A stretch of DNA of 38,234 nucleotides from an uncultured Lachnospiraceae bacterium. Its GTDB lineage: Bacteria; Bacillota; Clostridia; Lachnospirales; Lachnospiraceae. Below are positions 15,646-23,923 of this stretch, piece by piece. The stretch covers positions 1 to 38,234 of the forward strand of contig CAJJYZ010000023.1 in assembly GCA_905197485.1 (NCBI GenBank), given 5' to 3'. Below the pieces are notes generated by a model. It saw only the letters and a list, made by a program, of their open reading frames with translations. It had not been told where the DNA came from and did no database searches. Every line of letters begins with the position of its first letter. Position 1 is the stretch's first letter. The position numbers were made by a program, and so were the translations under genes.

Positions 15646-16380
15646 CTAGAGCAGAGCCGCATTCTTTTTGATGGTTTCCTGGATAATATTCTGGCAGTAG
15701 GAGCCGAAATGCTTCTGTGTCTCTTTATCCAGTTCTTTGTAGTAAATCGGTGTTCCGTACTCCAGAATTACATGAGTTTTTTTGATTTTTGGGAAATGAT
15801 TCTCAAAAATTTCCGCGGTATTGTTTAGCGACATTGGGATAACCGCGCATCCTGTTTTGGAAGCGATTTTGAAAGAGCCTTCCTTAAATGGCAGCATGCT
15901 GAGTTCTTCCCCTTTATTTCGTGTTCCTTCCGGGAAAATGCAGATGGAAACACCGTTCTTGATATATTCAATCGCTTTTAAAATTGTTTTTAAACCTTCT
16001 TTCGGATTCTCGCGGTCTAAGAACAGGCAGTAGAGATTTCGCATCCAGTTATTGAGGAGCGGGAAACGCTCCATTTCTTTCTTGGCAATGTAACCGGTCA
16101 GCCTCTTGCAGCGGGAGTAAGTCAGAAGAATATCGAAGAAACTTCTGTGGTTTCCGATGAAAAGAACCGGTTCGTCCGGCACGTTTTCTTCACCGATGAC
16201 GGTGATTTTCACTCCGGTGAGCCAGAGGATGTAACGAAAGGCTCTTTGTACAATCCGAAGAGAACTGTAGTCTTTCTTCTCTTTATTAAATTTGCCGATT
16301 ATCCATTCTGCCACAAGAACCGGGCTGAAAAGAATCAAGAATAAAATTACGCTTGAGGCAACGAATATAAAACGTATCAT
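15646..16380 (-). CDS. plsC: 1-acyl-sn-glycerol-3-phosphate acyltransferase
   Basis: 244 residues from ATG 16380, chosen because TAGGAGG is 6 nt upstream; a longer frame to 16404 would place its start before that RBS and inside the malQ end. A hydrophobic N-terminal anchor (FIFVASSVILFLILFSPVLV) is followed by the catalytic NHRSFFDIL (HX4D) and the lysophosphatidate-binding FPEGTRNKG. It makes phosphatidic acid from lysophosphatidic acid at the membrane. It lies 10 bp after malQ in one operon. Confidence 0.93.
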   Translation of the reverse strand: MIRFIFVASSVILFLILFSPVLVAEWIIGKFNKEKKDYSSLRIVQRAFRYILWLTGVKITVIGEENVPDEPVLFIGNHRSFFDILLTYSRCKRLTGYIAKKEMERFPLLNNWMRNLYCLFLDRENPKEGLKTILKAIEYIKNGVSICIFPEGTRNKGEELSMLPFKEGSFKIASKTGCAVIPMSLNNTAEIFENHFPKIKKTHVILEYGTPIYYKELDKETQKHFGSYCQNIIQETIKKNAALL

Positions 16381-16390
16381 GATTTTCCTC

Positions 16391-17917
16391 CTAATATCTT
16401 CCATATAGATGTGAAATTTCCAGAAGATTTTCTGCCAGTTCTTCTGTAAGCGCGCCTTTTTTGTAACGCCATTCCCAGTTGCCGGAAGCGACGCCCGGTG
16501 TGTTCATTCGTCCTTCTTTGCCGATGCCGAGAAGGTCCTGAAGTGGGAAGACGGCATAGGCTGCAATCGTTCCGAGACAGGTGCGGATAAAGTCCATGTG
16601 GACAATACCGCCGTCCGTATTCATATAGCGCCGCACTTTATCTCTGGATGCTTCATTGACGGATTCGTACCAACCGCGGGTTGTATCGTTGTCGTGTGTG
16701 CCGGTATAGCAGATACAGTTTGTTGTTGTAAACTGGTGTGGAAGGAAGCTGCTCTCTCCTTCGGACTCGAATGCGAATTGCAGTACTTTCATCCCAGGGA
16801 AATGAAAACGGTCCCGAAGCTTCTCCACTTCCGGAGTAATCACGCCTAAGTCTTCCGCGATGATTGGAAGGTCGTCTCCCAAAGCTTTCTCGATTGCGAG
16901 GAAGAAATTTTCGTTCGGCCCCGGTTTCCACTTGCCGTTGATGGCGGTTTCTTCTCCGTAAGGAACGGACCAGTAAGCTTCGAATCCGCGGAAATGGTCG
17001 ATTCTCAGATAATCTACCAGGTCTAATTGGTTGCGGATACGGGAAATCCACCAGCGGTATCCGTCTTTTTTATGAGTGTTCCAGTCATAAAGAGGGTTTC
17101 CCCATAGTTGTCCCGTCTCGGAGAAATAATCAGGCGGAACGCCTGCGACTGCCGTAGGAAACCCTTTGGAATCCAACTGGAATAAGTGCTGGTTTGCCCA
17201 CACGTCGGCGCTGTCCATGGAGACGAAGATAGGAATATCTCCGATGATTTTCACCTGTTTTTTGTTGGCGTATTCTTTGAGCTCATACCATTCCTTGAAG
17301 AACAGGAACTGGACGAACTGATAATAATGAATGCTGTCTTTTAATTCCGTCTTCAGTTTTGTGAGAAAGGCGGTAGAAGGCGTCCGGTATTCTTTCTCCC
17401 AGGAAGTCCATGGGGCGCCGTCGTGGGCGTCCTTACATGCCATGAAAAGCGCGTAATCATCCAGCCAAAATCTGTTGTTTTCATAGAAAGAATCGTATTC
17501 CTCCAAGAGCATCTTGTCGGAGGTATGGCGGTAATTTTCATACGCTTTTTTTAGAATGTCCGTTTTCCATGGAATGATACTTCCGTAGTCGACCCGTTCT
17601 TCTGTAAATTCCGGGTGGGAAGTCAGGTCCTGACGCTCAAGAAGTCCAAGTTCTAAAAGATGCTCCGGGCTTATGAGGAGAGGCTGGCCGGCGAAGGCGG
17701 AGAAACTCTGGTATGGAGAGTCTCCGAATCCGGTAGGAGTAAGTGGCAGAACCTGCCACAGATGCTGTCCGGCTTTCCAAAGAAAGTCTATAAATTCATA
17801 GGCTTCTTTTCCTAAATCTCCGATTCCATACGGAGAAGGAAAAGAAGTCGGATGAAGTAAAATACCGGATACGCGCGGTTCCGGTTCGTAAGTATTTTCT
17901 GCTGTTTCAAATTTCAT
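16391..17917 (-). CDS. malQ: 4-alpha-glucanotransferase (amylomaltase)
   Basis: 508 residues from ATG 17917; an ATG at 17926 (511 aa) also exists but directly abuts the AGAAGGG RBS, so the inner start is preferred. GH77 features: SPYGIGDLG and WQVLPLTPTG near the N-terminus, VDYLRIDHFRGFE with the nucleophile Asp, IAEDLG with the acid/base Glu, and YTGTHDNDTTRGW with the third acid. The enzyme moves glucan chains between maltodextrins, so it serves glycogen or starch use. It is the first gene of the malQ-plsC-pncB-murF operon. Confidence 0.94.
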   Translation of the reverse strand: MKFETAENTYEPEPRVSGILLHPTSFPSPYGIGDLGKEAYEFIDFLWKAGQHLWQVLPLTPTGFGDSPYQSFSAFAGQPLLISPEHLLELGLLERQDLTSHPEFTEERVDYGSIIPWKTDILKKAYENYRHTSDKMLLEEYDSFYENNRFWLDDYALFMACKDAHDGAPWTSWEKEYRTPSTAFLTKLKTELKDSIHYYQFVQFLFFKEWYELKEYANKKQVKIIGDIPIFVSMDSADVWANQHLFQLDSKGFPTAVAGVPPDYFSETGQLWGNPLYDWNTHKKDGYRWWISRIRNQLDLVDYLRIDHFRGFEAYWSVPYGEETAINGKWKPGPNENFFLAIEKALGDDLPIIAEDLGVITPEVEKLRDRFHFPGMKVLQFAFESEGESSFLPHQFTTTNCICYTGTHDNDTTRGWYESVNEASRDKVRRYMNTDGGIVHMDFIRTCLGTIAAYAVFPLQDLLGIGKEGRMNTPGVASGNWEWRYKKGALTEELAENLLEISHLYGRY

Positions 17918-17944
17918 AGGTTTCATCCCTTCTTTTTTCCTTAT

Positions 17945-17958
17945 GTAGGAATTCCTAC
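17945..17958. promoter_or_regulatory. Perfect 14-bp palindrome at the malQ transcription start
   Basis: GTAGGAATTCCTAC, centred about 14 bp downstream of the malQ -10 element. A repressor bound here would block the operon. Confidence 0.6.
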
Positions 17959-17964
17959 GGGATT

Positions 17965-17993
17965 ATTATACTAGAGTGGACATAAAAACACAA
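17965..17993 (-). promoter_or_regulatory. Promoter of the malQ-plsC-pncB-murF operon
   Basis: Reverse strand: TTGTGT (17988-17993), 17-nt spacer, TATAAT (17965-17970). Confidence 0.75.
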
Positions 17994-18037
17994 GAAAGAT
18001 AATAGGATATAGGGAGGATACGGCATGGGGAAAATGC

Positions 18038-18445
18038 GTGAAAAAAAGGATATTTTATCTGGTATGCGTGTGGGTTCTCCTGACATCTTCTGCCTGTTCT
18101 GTCAGGGAGAAAAGCAAAGAGAAGGTACGGGACCTGGAATTCGTCGTTCTGCAGGAGGAAGAGATACCGGAAGAACTGAAAAAACGGATGGATGCAGAGC
18201 AGATGAAAGATTATCGAATGACGTATACCGAGCAGGAGAAACTTTATATTGCGAGAGGATATGGGGAACGGGAAACCGACGGATATCGCGTAAGAGTGAA
18301 GGAATGTTACGAGACGGAGAATACGATTTGCATTCATACCGAGCTTCTTGGACCGGAAAAGGGAGAGAAGCTTCGGAGGGAAAAAACGAATCCCCATGTA
18401 GTGATATCGCTTTCCGCTGTGGAAAAGCCTGTAATTTTTAATTAG
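18038..18445 (+). CDS. PrcB-like lipoprotein (protease complex subunit PrcB family)
   Basis: 135 residues from GTG 18038. The signal peptide KKRIFYLVCVWVLLTSSAC ends in a lipobox-like cysteine. The body has the PrcB C-terminal pattern (EKLYIARGYGERETDGYRVRV, then NPHVVISLS), found in small exported proteins of Clostridia next to SPOCS genes. The function is not established. Start problem: the best RBS (GGGAGG, 18012-18017) is 7 nt before ATG 18025, which is in another frame. That frame joins the PrcB frame only if the A7 run at 18041-18047 loses one A, giving MGKMREKRIFYL. So either GTG 18038 is the start or the A7 tract hides slippage or an error. Confidence 0.75.
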   Translation: MKKRIFYLVCVWVLLTSSACSVREKSKEKVRDLEFVVLQEEEIPEELKKRMDAEQMKDYRMTYTEQEKLYIARGYGERETDGYRVRVKECYETENTICIHTELLGPEKGEKLRREKTNPHVVISLSAVEKPVIFN

Positions 18446-18472
18446 AATTGTGGAAAAGATAGGAGAATATGT

Positions 18473-20029
18473 ATGGAATTTCTTACAAAACAGATTCATA
18501 TCAATGATGTCGGCAAGTCTATCGTGGACCAGTTTTACATTGACGATGACGTGAATGTGCCGGATAGCAAGGATGATATTGGAAGAATCGTGATGGGGAA
18601 GGGAACCTTGTCGGTGGAAGAGATACAGAGGATGGAGAATTATGTGCGGGTCAGCGGGAAATTATACTATGGGGTGCTCTATGTGACCGATAGCGGAGAC
18701 CCGCATCTATCTTCTCTGAACGGAACGTGCTCCTTCGAGGAGATGGTGTATGCAGAAGGGACAGATACGTCTTATGTTGTGAGAAATACCGCGGTGGAGT
18801 TCTCGCCGTCGTTGATTCATTCGCGGAAGATGAGCCTGCGTGCGATGGTGGAGATTGAGATTGGGACAGAATGTGTGCAGGACGTAACGTTGCCGATAGA
18901 TGTGGAGGAAGGGGAAGACTTTTATAAGAAGACGAAGAATCTGCAGCTCTTGCAGTTACATACTGCGAAAAAGGATACGTACCGTATCAAAGAGGAGATA
19001 AAGCTTCCGGGAACGAAAGAAAATATCGGAACGCTTTTGTGGAGCGAGGTGGAGAGCCGGAAGCTGGATACGAAGCTCGGAGAAGATGAACTGAACATTT
19101 CCGGAGAACTGATGCTCTTCTGCCTGTATGAATCCCCGGAGGGGAAAACGGACTGGATAGAACAGGTTCTTCCTTATAATGGAAGGGTAGCGTGTTCCGG
19201 AGCAGACGAGTCCATGTTCCATCATGTTCATACTTCTCTGGAAGATATCCATGTGGAAGTGAAAATGGATGAAGATGGAGAAATGCGTTCCATCGGAGTA
19301 GAAGGAACGCTGGAACTTCGGATTGCCATTTATGAGGAAGAAAATGTGGAAGTTCTGGACGATGTGTATTTGATTGAGAAAGAATGCCAGATAGAGCGGG
19401 AAGAAATGACATGTGAGGAACTGCTTGTACAGAATCATTTTAAATGCAAGCTGTCAGAACAACTGTCTTTGCCGGAGCTTCGGGAAGATATTCTGCAAAT
19501 CTGCTGTAACAGCGGAAGGCTTCAGATTGAGAAGATGGAGGCCGCAGAGCATGGAATCCAAATCGAAGGAATCCTTCATCTTAGAATCTTCTATGTGAAA
19601 GAAAATGATGAAACTCCATTTGCAGTATGGCAGGGAATGGTTCCGTTTTCTTATCTGTTGGATTGTGAATCGGTAGAAGAAGGGGTGACGTTTGAGATTC
19701 AGCATGTATTGGAACAACTCTCGGTTTCTCTTCTCGGAAGCGGAGAAGTAGAGGTGAAAGCAGTGCTTGCATTCCATAGTCTTGTGAAACATCCGGTACG
19801 GACAGCGGTCATGACCGGGCTTACCATGGAAGAGATTCCGATGGATGAGAATGCAAGGCAGCCCGGAATCATCGGATATACCGTTCGGGAAGGGGAAGAA
19901 CTTTGGGACCTGGCAAAGCGGTATCATACGACGATGGAGCGTCTCAGGGAAGTGAACGGACTGGAAAAGGATGTCGTAAAAGAAGGAGAACGGATATTGA
20001 TTTTTAAAGAAAATATGAGTATACTCTAG
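18473..20029 (+). CDS. SPOCS (DUF3794) domain protein with C-terminal LysM
   Basis: 518 residues. There are three related SPOCS/DUF3794 repeats (roughly residues 30-115, 165-265, 310-400), seen by recurring strand patterns such as GKLYYGVLYV, GELMLFCLYE and GILHLRIFYV. A LysM domain is at 469-511 (YTVREGEELWDLAKRYHTT...ERILIF). SPOCS-LysM proteins are linked to spore coat or cortex assembly in Clostridia. No signal peptide is seen, consistent with a mother-cell protein. RBS GATAGGAG precedes ATG 18473. The end of the gene contains the ispE promoter. Confidence 0.88.
   Translation: MEFLTKQIHINDVGKSIVDQFYIDDDVNVPDSKDDIGRIVMGKGTLSVEEIQRMENYVRVSGKLYYGVLYVTDSGDPHLSSLNGTCSFEEMVYAEGTDTSYVVRNTAVEFSPSLIHSRKMSLRAMVEIEIGTECVQDVTLPIDVEEGEDFYKKTKNLQLLQLHTAKKDTYRIKEEIKLPGTKENIGTLLWSEVESRKLDTKLGEDELNISGELMLFCLYESPEGKTDWIEQVLPYNGRVACSGADESMFHHVHTSLEDIHVEVKMDEDGEMRSIGVEGTLELRIAIYEEENVEVLDDVYLIEKECQIEREEMTCEELLVQNHFKCKLSEQLSLPELREDILQICCNSGRLQIEKMEAAEHGIQIEGILHLRIFYVKENDETPFAVWQGMVPFSYLLDCESVEEGVTFEIQHVLEQLSVSLLGSGEVEVKAVLAFHSLVKHPVRTAVMTGLTMEEIPMDENARQPGIIGYTVREGEELWDLAKRYHTTMERLREVNGLEKDVVKEGERILIFKENMSIL
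19997..20025 (+). promoter_or_regulatory. Promoter of ispE-gntR, inside the end of the SPOCS gene
   Basis: TTGATT (19997-20002), 17-nt spacer, TATACT (20020-20025). The predicted start is near 20032. Confidence 0.7.
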
Positions 20030-20049
20030 GTATCATGTATACAAGATAC
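20030..20049. promoter_or_regulatory. GntR-type operator candidate upstream of ispE
   Basis: GTATCATGTATACAAGATAC is a 20-bp palindrome with one mismatched pair (18 of 20 bases symmetric). Its core TGTATACA resembles known operators of FadR/FCD-type GntR regulators, and such a regulator is encoded two genes downstream. It overlaps the expected transcription start. Confidence 0.65.
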
Positions 20050-20062
20050 AAAGGAGCGGACT

Positions 20063-20938
20063 ATGGATAAATTAGAGCTTAAAGCATTGGCAAAGATTAA
20101 CCTGGGGCTTGATGTACTGGGGAGACGGGAAAACGGATATCACGACGTACGGATGGTGATGCAGACGATTTATCTGTATGACCATGTGACGCTTGAGAAG
20201 ACGAGAGAACCGGGAATTCATTTGGAGACGAATCTTTCATACCTTCCGGTAGATGAGAATAATATTGCCTATAAGGCGTCAAAGCTATTGATGGAGGAAT
20301 TTCAGATACAGGAAGGCATGAAGATAAAGCTTCGGAAGTTTATTCCGGTATCCGCAGGTATGGCAGGCGGGAGTACGAACGCGGCAGCGGTACTGTTCGG
20401 AATGAACCGGATGTTTGAACTGGGGCTTTCGGAGCAGCAGCTGAAGGACCGGGGTGTGACGCTTGGCGCGGACGTGCCGTATTGCATTATGAGAGGAACT
20501 GTACTTGCAGAAGGAATCGGTGAGATTCTGACGCCCCTCTCTCCGATGCCGAAATGCTATGTTCTTATCGCGAAACCGGGTATCAGTGTTTCTACAAAGA
20601 CGGTCTATGAGAAGTTTGATGCGTTGACGGAAGTCGCACATCCTGATATTGACGGCCTGATTCGTGGATTGGACGAAGGGAATCTCCATAAGGTCGCTTC
20701 TTCCATGGGAAATGTGTTGGAAGGGGTGACGATTGGAGAATATCCAGTCATCGAAGAAATCAAACGAACGATGAAACAGGAGGGAGCGCTCAACGCGATG
20801 ATGAGCGGAAGCGGTCCGACGGTATTCGGTATTTTTGAAGACAGGAAGACGGCGAAGAGAGCTTATGACAAGATGAGGGAGAAGAAACTGGCAAAACAGA
20901 TTTATCTGACCAATATACATAATACGAGAAGGAGATAA
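20063..20938 (+). CDS. ispE: 4-diphosphocytidyl-2-C-methyl-D-erythritol kinase
   Basis: 291 residues, GHMP kinase fold. The N-terminal LKALAKINLGLDVLGRRENGYHDV is diagnostic, the ATP-binding loop is PVSAGMAGGSTNAAA (about 94-108), and the C-terminal motif is MMSGSGPTVFGIF. It phosphorylates CDP-ME in the MEP route to isoprenoids. RBS AAAGGAGCG lies before ATG. The GntR gene follows 8 bp after its stop, so both are transcribed together from the promoter at 19997-20025, probably under that regulator. Confidence 0.95.
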   Translation: MDKLELKALAKINLGLDVLGRRENGYHDVRMVMQTIYLYDHVTLEKTREPGIHLETNLSYLPVDENNIAYKASKLLMEEFQIQEGMKIKLRKFIPVSAGMAGGSTNAAAVLFGMNRMFELGLSEQQLKDRGVTLGADVPYCIMRGTVLAEGIGEILTPLSPMPKCYVLIAKPGISVSTKTVYEKFDALTEVAHPDIDGLIRGLDEGNLHKVASSMGNVLEGVTIGEYPVIEEIKRTMKQEGALNAMMSGSGPTVFGIFEDRKTAKRAYDKMREKKLAKQIYLTNIHNTRRR

Positions 20939-20946
20939 GGAAAAAT

Positions 20947-21621
20947 ATGGACGCTAACTTTACGTTAAATATGAATGAATATCTGCCTCTTCGAGACGTG
21001 GTATTCCAGACGCTTCGTCAGGCGATTCTGCGCGGCGAACTGAAGCCTGGAGAGCGGCTTATGGAGATTCAGCTTGCCAATAAGCTTGGGGTAAGCCGGA
21101 CTCCGATTCGGGAAGCAATCCGGAAGCTGGAGCTGGAAGGACTTGTGATTGTCATTCCGAGAAGAGGGGCAGAAGTGGCGGATATCACCGAGAAGAGTCT
21201 GAGGGACGTTCTGGAAGTGAGAAAAGCGTTAGAAGAGCTGGCGGTCAATCTCGCCTGCGACAGAATGACGAAGGCACAGATGCATGATTTAAAAGAAGCG
21301 GCGAAAGAATTCGAGAAAATATTGAAGATTGATGATGTGACAAAGATTGCGGAGGTGGATGTGAAATTCCACGATGTCATTTTCATGGCGACGGATAATG
21401 AAAGACTGATTCAGCTTTTGAATAATTTCAGAGAGCAGATGTACCGTTACCGCGTGGAACATTTGAAGAAAAAGGAAGTACACGCCACATTGATTGCGGA
21501 GCATCAGGAGATTATAAGAAATATCGAACAGCGCAATAAAAAAGAGGCGGCGGAAGTCGTATGCCGCCATATCGACAACCAGGTTGCGGCGGTGATAGAT
21601 TCCATCCGGACGAAACAATAA
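20947..21621 (+). CDS. GntR family regulator, FadR/FCD subgroup
   Basis: 224 residues. The N-terminal winged helix (about 10-75) has GELKPGERLMEIQLANKLGVSRTPIREAIRKLELEGLV. The C-terminal FCD domain carries the usual metal ligands: Asp and His in DVKFHDVIF, His in EHQEII and His in CRHIDNQ. FCD regulators bind small carboxylates as effectors; the ligand here is unknown. It is 8 bp downstream of ispE, and the operator-like palindrome at 20030-20049 suggests it represses its own operon. Confidence 0.92.
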   Translation: MDANFTLNMNEYLPLRDVVFQTLRQAILRGELKPGERLMEIQLANKLGVSRTPIREAIRKLELEGLVIVIPRRGAEVADITEKSLRDVLEVRKALEELAVNLACDRMTKAQMHDLKEAAKEFEKILKIDDVTKIAEVDVKFHDVIFMATDNERLIQLLNNFREQMYRYRVEHLKKKEVHATLIAEHQEIIRNIEQRNKKEAAEVVCRHIDNQVAAVIDSIRTKQ

Positions 21622-21635
21622 TGATTTTTGGAATA

Positions 21636-21664
21636 GCCGGAGGATTTCCGGCAATACTCTTTCT
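21636..21664 (+). terminator. Weak hairpin after gntR
   Basis: GCCGGA/TCCGGC stem followed by the mixed pyrimidine tract ATACTCTTTCT. It could be a weak terminator. Confidence 0.4.
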
Positions 21665-21717
21665 AAATCACAGGAACAATAAGAGTTGATGATGAGATAG
21701 AAAGAGAGGATGGCATC

Positions 21718-22362
21718 ATGAGAGAGAAACGAATCACGCGCAAGACAACCTGCATGGTAATTGCGATTTTAATCGCAGGAATCACAACCGGGATGGTGAC
21801 GGAGCGGAGTCTTTGGAAAGTCGAGGCGAAGATGGCGGTGACGCAGCAGAAACTGGCGGAAGAAGTTCTGCGTTTTCATGTGTTGGCAAACAGCGACAGC
21901 GAAGAAGACCAGGCGTTGAAGATGAAGGTCAAAGAAGCGGTGATTTCTTATATGAAGGAAGAGCTTCCGGACGCGCAGAGCGTGGAAGAGACAAAAAAAT
22001 GGACAGGCAGTCATGAGGAAGAATTGGAAGCGGCAGCAAGGAAGGTCATCGAAGAAGAAGGTTATGATTATGATGTGAAGGCGAATCTTACGACGAGTTA
22101 TTTTCCGGATAAAACGTATGGGGATGTGACATTTCCGTCGGGATACTATGAAGCGTTGCGGATAGAAATCGGGGAGGCGAAAGGTCATAACTGGTGGTGC
22201 GTCCTTTATCCCAATCTCTGCTTCATCGATGCGGTTCATGCGGTAGTACCGGAAGAGGGAAAGCAGGAATTGAAGGCGGTGCTGGAAGAAGAGGAGTACG
22301 AGATGGTGACCGCCACATCCAAGTTTAAGATAAAGTGGTTTTTTAGAGGAGACAAAAACTAG
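21718..22362 (+). CDS. spoIIR: Stage II sporulation protein R
   Basis: 214 residues. The N-terminal signal anchor (TTCMVIAILIAGITTGMV) is followed by the family blocks EVLRFHVLANSDSEEDQALKMKVKEAV and GYYEALRIEIGEAKGHNWWCVLYPNLCF. SpoIIR is made in the forespore under sigma F, exported into the intermembrane space and triggers SpoIIGA to process pro-sigma E in the mother cell. RBS AGAGAGGATGG precedes ATG 21718. I could not find a convincing sigma F promoter upstream. The next gene starts 11 bp after the stop. Confidence 0.95.
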   Translation: MREKRITRKTTCMVIAILIAGITTGMVTERSLWKVEAKMAVTQQKLAEEVLRFHVLANSDSEEDQALKMKVKEAVISYMKEELPDAQSVEETKKWTGSHEEELEAAARKVIEEEGYDYDVKANLTTSYFPDKTYGDVTFPSGYYEALRIEIGEAKGHNWWCVLYPNLCFIDAVHAVVPEEGKQELKAVLEEEEYEMVTATSKFKIKWFFRGDKN

Positions 22363-22373
22363 GAGGAACAGAT

Positions 22374-23087
22374 ATGTATGCAATAAGAGAAAGAGTGAGA
22401 TATAGCGAGGCAGACCATACAGAGCATTTGACATTAACAGGCGTTGTGAATTATTTTCAGGATTGCAGTACATTTCAGTCGGAGGATATTGGACTTGGGA
22501 TTGATTTTCTGAAATCACATCAACGAGGATGGGTGCTTTCCTCCTGGCAGATTGTGGTGAATCGTTATCCGAAAATCGGGGAAGCAATCGAAGTCGGAAC
22601 ATGGCCAACCTCTTTTCAAGGACTTTACGGAACAAGAAATTTCGTGATGAAAGATGAAGAAGGCGAAATGCTTGCCTATGCCAATTCCGTCTGGGTATTT
22701 ATGGATGTGAAAAAGGGACGTCCGACGAAGCCGGCAGAGGAGGAGATTCAGGCGTACCGGTTAGAGCCGGAATTGGAGATGGACTATGCGTCCCGAAAGA
22801 TTACGCTTCCGGAGAATTGGGAAAATCTGCCGGAATTTCCGGTGAGAAAGTGTCAGATAGACACAAATGGCCATGTCAATAACAGTAGATATATCGAGAT
22901 GGCGATGGAAGTGCTTCCGAGGGAGCAGTATTTAGGGCAGATTCGTGTGGAATATAAGAAATCAGCCGTATACGGAGATATCATTTGTCCGATGATACAT
23001 AGAGAAGAAGGAAAAACAATCGTGAAACTTTGCGGAAGAGAAGGACAACTTTTCGCAGCAGTAGAATTTACAGGAGAAACAATATGA
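22374..23087 (+). CDS. Acyl-ACP thioesterase
   Basis: 237 residues, two hot-dog halves. The first starts RVRYSEADHTEHLTLTGVVNYFQDCS, the second has the catalytic block DTNGHVNNSRYIEMA (Asn and His). This matches the bacterial FatA/FatB-like acyl-[acyl carrier protein] thioesterase family, which releases free fatty acids from the synthesis cycle. RBS TAGGAGG lies before ATG. Its stop overlaps the start of cvfB by 4 bp (ATGA), so the two are translationally coupled. Confidence 0.9.
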   Translation: MYAIRERVRYSEADHTEHLTLTGVVNYFQDCSTFQSEDIGLGIDFLKSHQRGWVLSSWQIVVNRYPKIGEAIEVGTWPTSFQGLYGTRNFVMKDEEGEMLAYANSVWVFMDVKKGRPTKPAEEEIQAYRLEPELEMDYASRKITLPENWENLPEFPVRKCQIDTNGHVNNSRYIEMAMEVLPREQYLGQIRVEYKKSAVYGDIICPMIHREEGKTIVKLCGREGQLFAAVEFTGETI

Positions 23088-23914
23088 TGAAATTAGGAAA
23101 AAAACAGATGTTGATGGTAGTGAAAAAGGTAGATTTCGGGGTGTACCTTGGAAATGAAGAGGAGAGGGTGCTTCTTCCGAAGAAGCAGGTGCCGGAAGGA
23201 CTGGAAATCGGTGACCCTGTGGAAGTCTTTTTATATAAAGATTCTTCGGACCGTCTCATCGCTACGACAAACGAGCCGAAGGTAACGCTGGGTGAGCTTG
23301 CGGTTCTTACCGTAGCGGATACCGGAAAATATGGGGCATTCCTGGACTGGGGACTGGAAAAAGACCTGTTCCTGCCATTTCGCCAGCAGACGGCAAAAGT
23401 AGAAAAAGGAGACCAGTGTCTCGTGACGCTTTATATTGATAAGAGCGAAAGACTCTGTGCAACCATGAAAGTTTACGGGATGCTCCGTCAGGATTCCCCA
23501 TATAAAAAAGATGACAAGGTGAAGGGAATTATTTATGATACAAGTCCGGAATTCGGTGTGTTCGTTGCGGTGGACAACCAGTATTCCGCTTTGATTCCGA
23601 AAAAAGAAGCCTATGGAAATCTTCGGGTAGGACAGACGGTTGAAGCGCGCGTAACAGAAGTAAAGGAAGACGGAAAATTGAATTTAAGCGTTCGTAGTAA
23701 GATTCCGGAGCAGATGGACAAAGACGCGAAGCTTATCTGGGAAAGACTGCAGAAATATGGTGGAGAGCTTCCGTTTACGGATAAGGCGGCTCCGGAAGTG
23801 ATTCAGAAAGAATTCGGGCTCAGTAAGAGCGCGTTCAAACGTGCGGTAGGCCGTCTTCTGAAAGAAGGAAAGATTGGGATTACGGAAACGAGCATTGTGG
23901 AGAAACAGAGATAG
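23084..23914 (+). CDS. cvfB: S1-like RNA-binding protein CvfB
   Basis: 276 residues from ATG 23084 (CAGGAG 8 nt upstream); an in-frame start at 23030 lies inside the thioesterase gene. Three consecutive S1-like OB folds are followed by a C-terminal winged helix: VKKVDFGVYLGNEEERVLLPK, then ADTGKYGAFLDWGLEKDLFLP, then DTSPEFGVFVAVDNQYSALIPK, and GLSKSAFKRAVGRLLKEGKI. CvfB/YitL proteins bind RNA and affect virulence regulation in Staphylococcus; the role here is unknown. It is coupled to the upstream thioesterase (4-bp overlap) and lies 9 bp before dnaE. Confidence 0.92.
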   Translation: MMKLGKKQMLMVVKKVDFGVYLGNEEERVLLPKKQVPEGLEIGDPVEVFLYKDSSDRLIATTNEPKVTLGELAVLTVADTGKYGAFLDWGLEKDLFLPFRQQTAKVEKGDQCLVTLYIDKSERLCATMKVYGMLRQDSPYKKDDKVKGIIYDTSPEFGVFVAVDNQYSALIPKKEAYGNLRVGQTVEARVTEVKEDGKLNLSVRSKIPEQMDKDAKLIWERLQKYGGELPFTDKAAPEVIQKEFGLSKSAFKRAVGRLLKEGKIGITETSIVEKQR

Positions 23915-23923
23915 AGGAGCAGT

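Noticed and set aside
18025..18441. 138-aa ORF overlapping the PrcB-like gene
   Set aside because: Its sequence is Arg/Gly-rich without family features, while the other frame has a signal peptide and PrcB pattern. Kept only as evidence on the start.
18956..19438. Long reverse-strand ORFs inside the SPOCS-LysM gene
   Set aside because: No RBS, low-complexity Phe/His/Leu composition; mirror frames of a Glu-rich gene.
21622..21717. Sigma F promoter for spoIIR
   Set aside because: GGCAATACT at 21650 partly fits a -10, but no matching -35 is present at the right distance.
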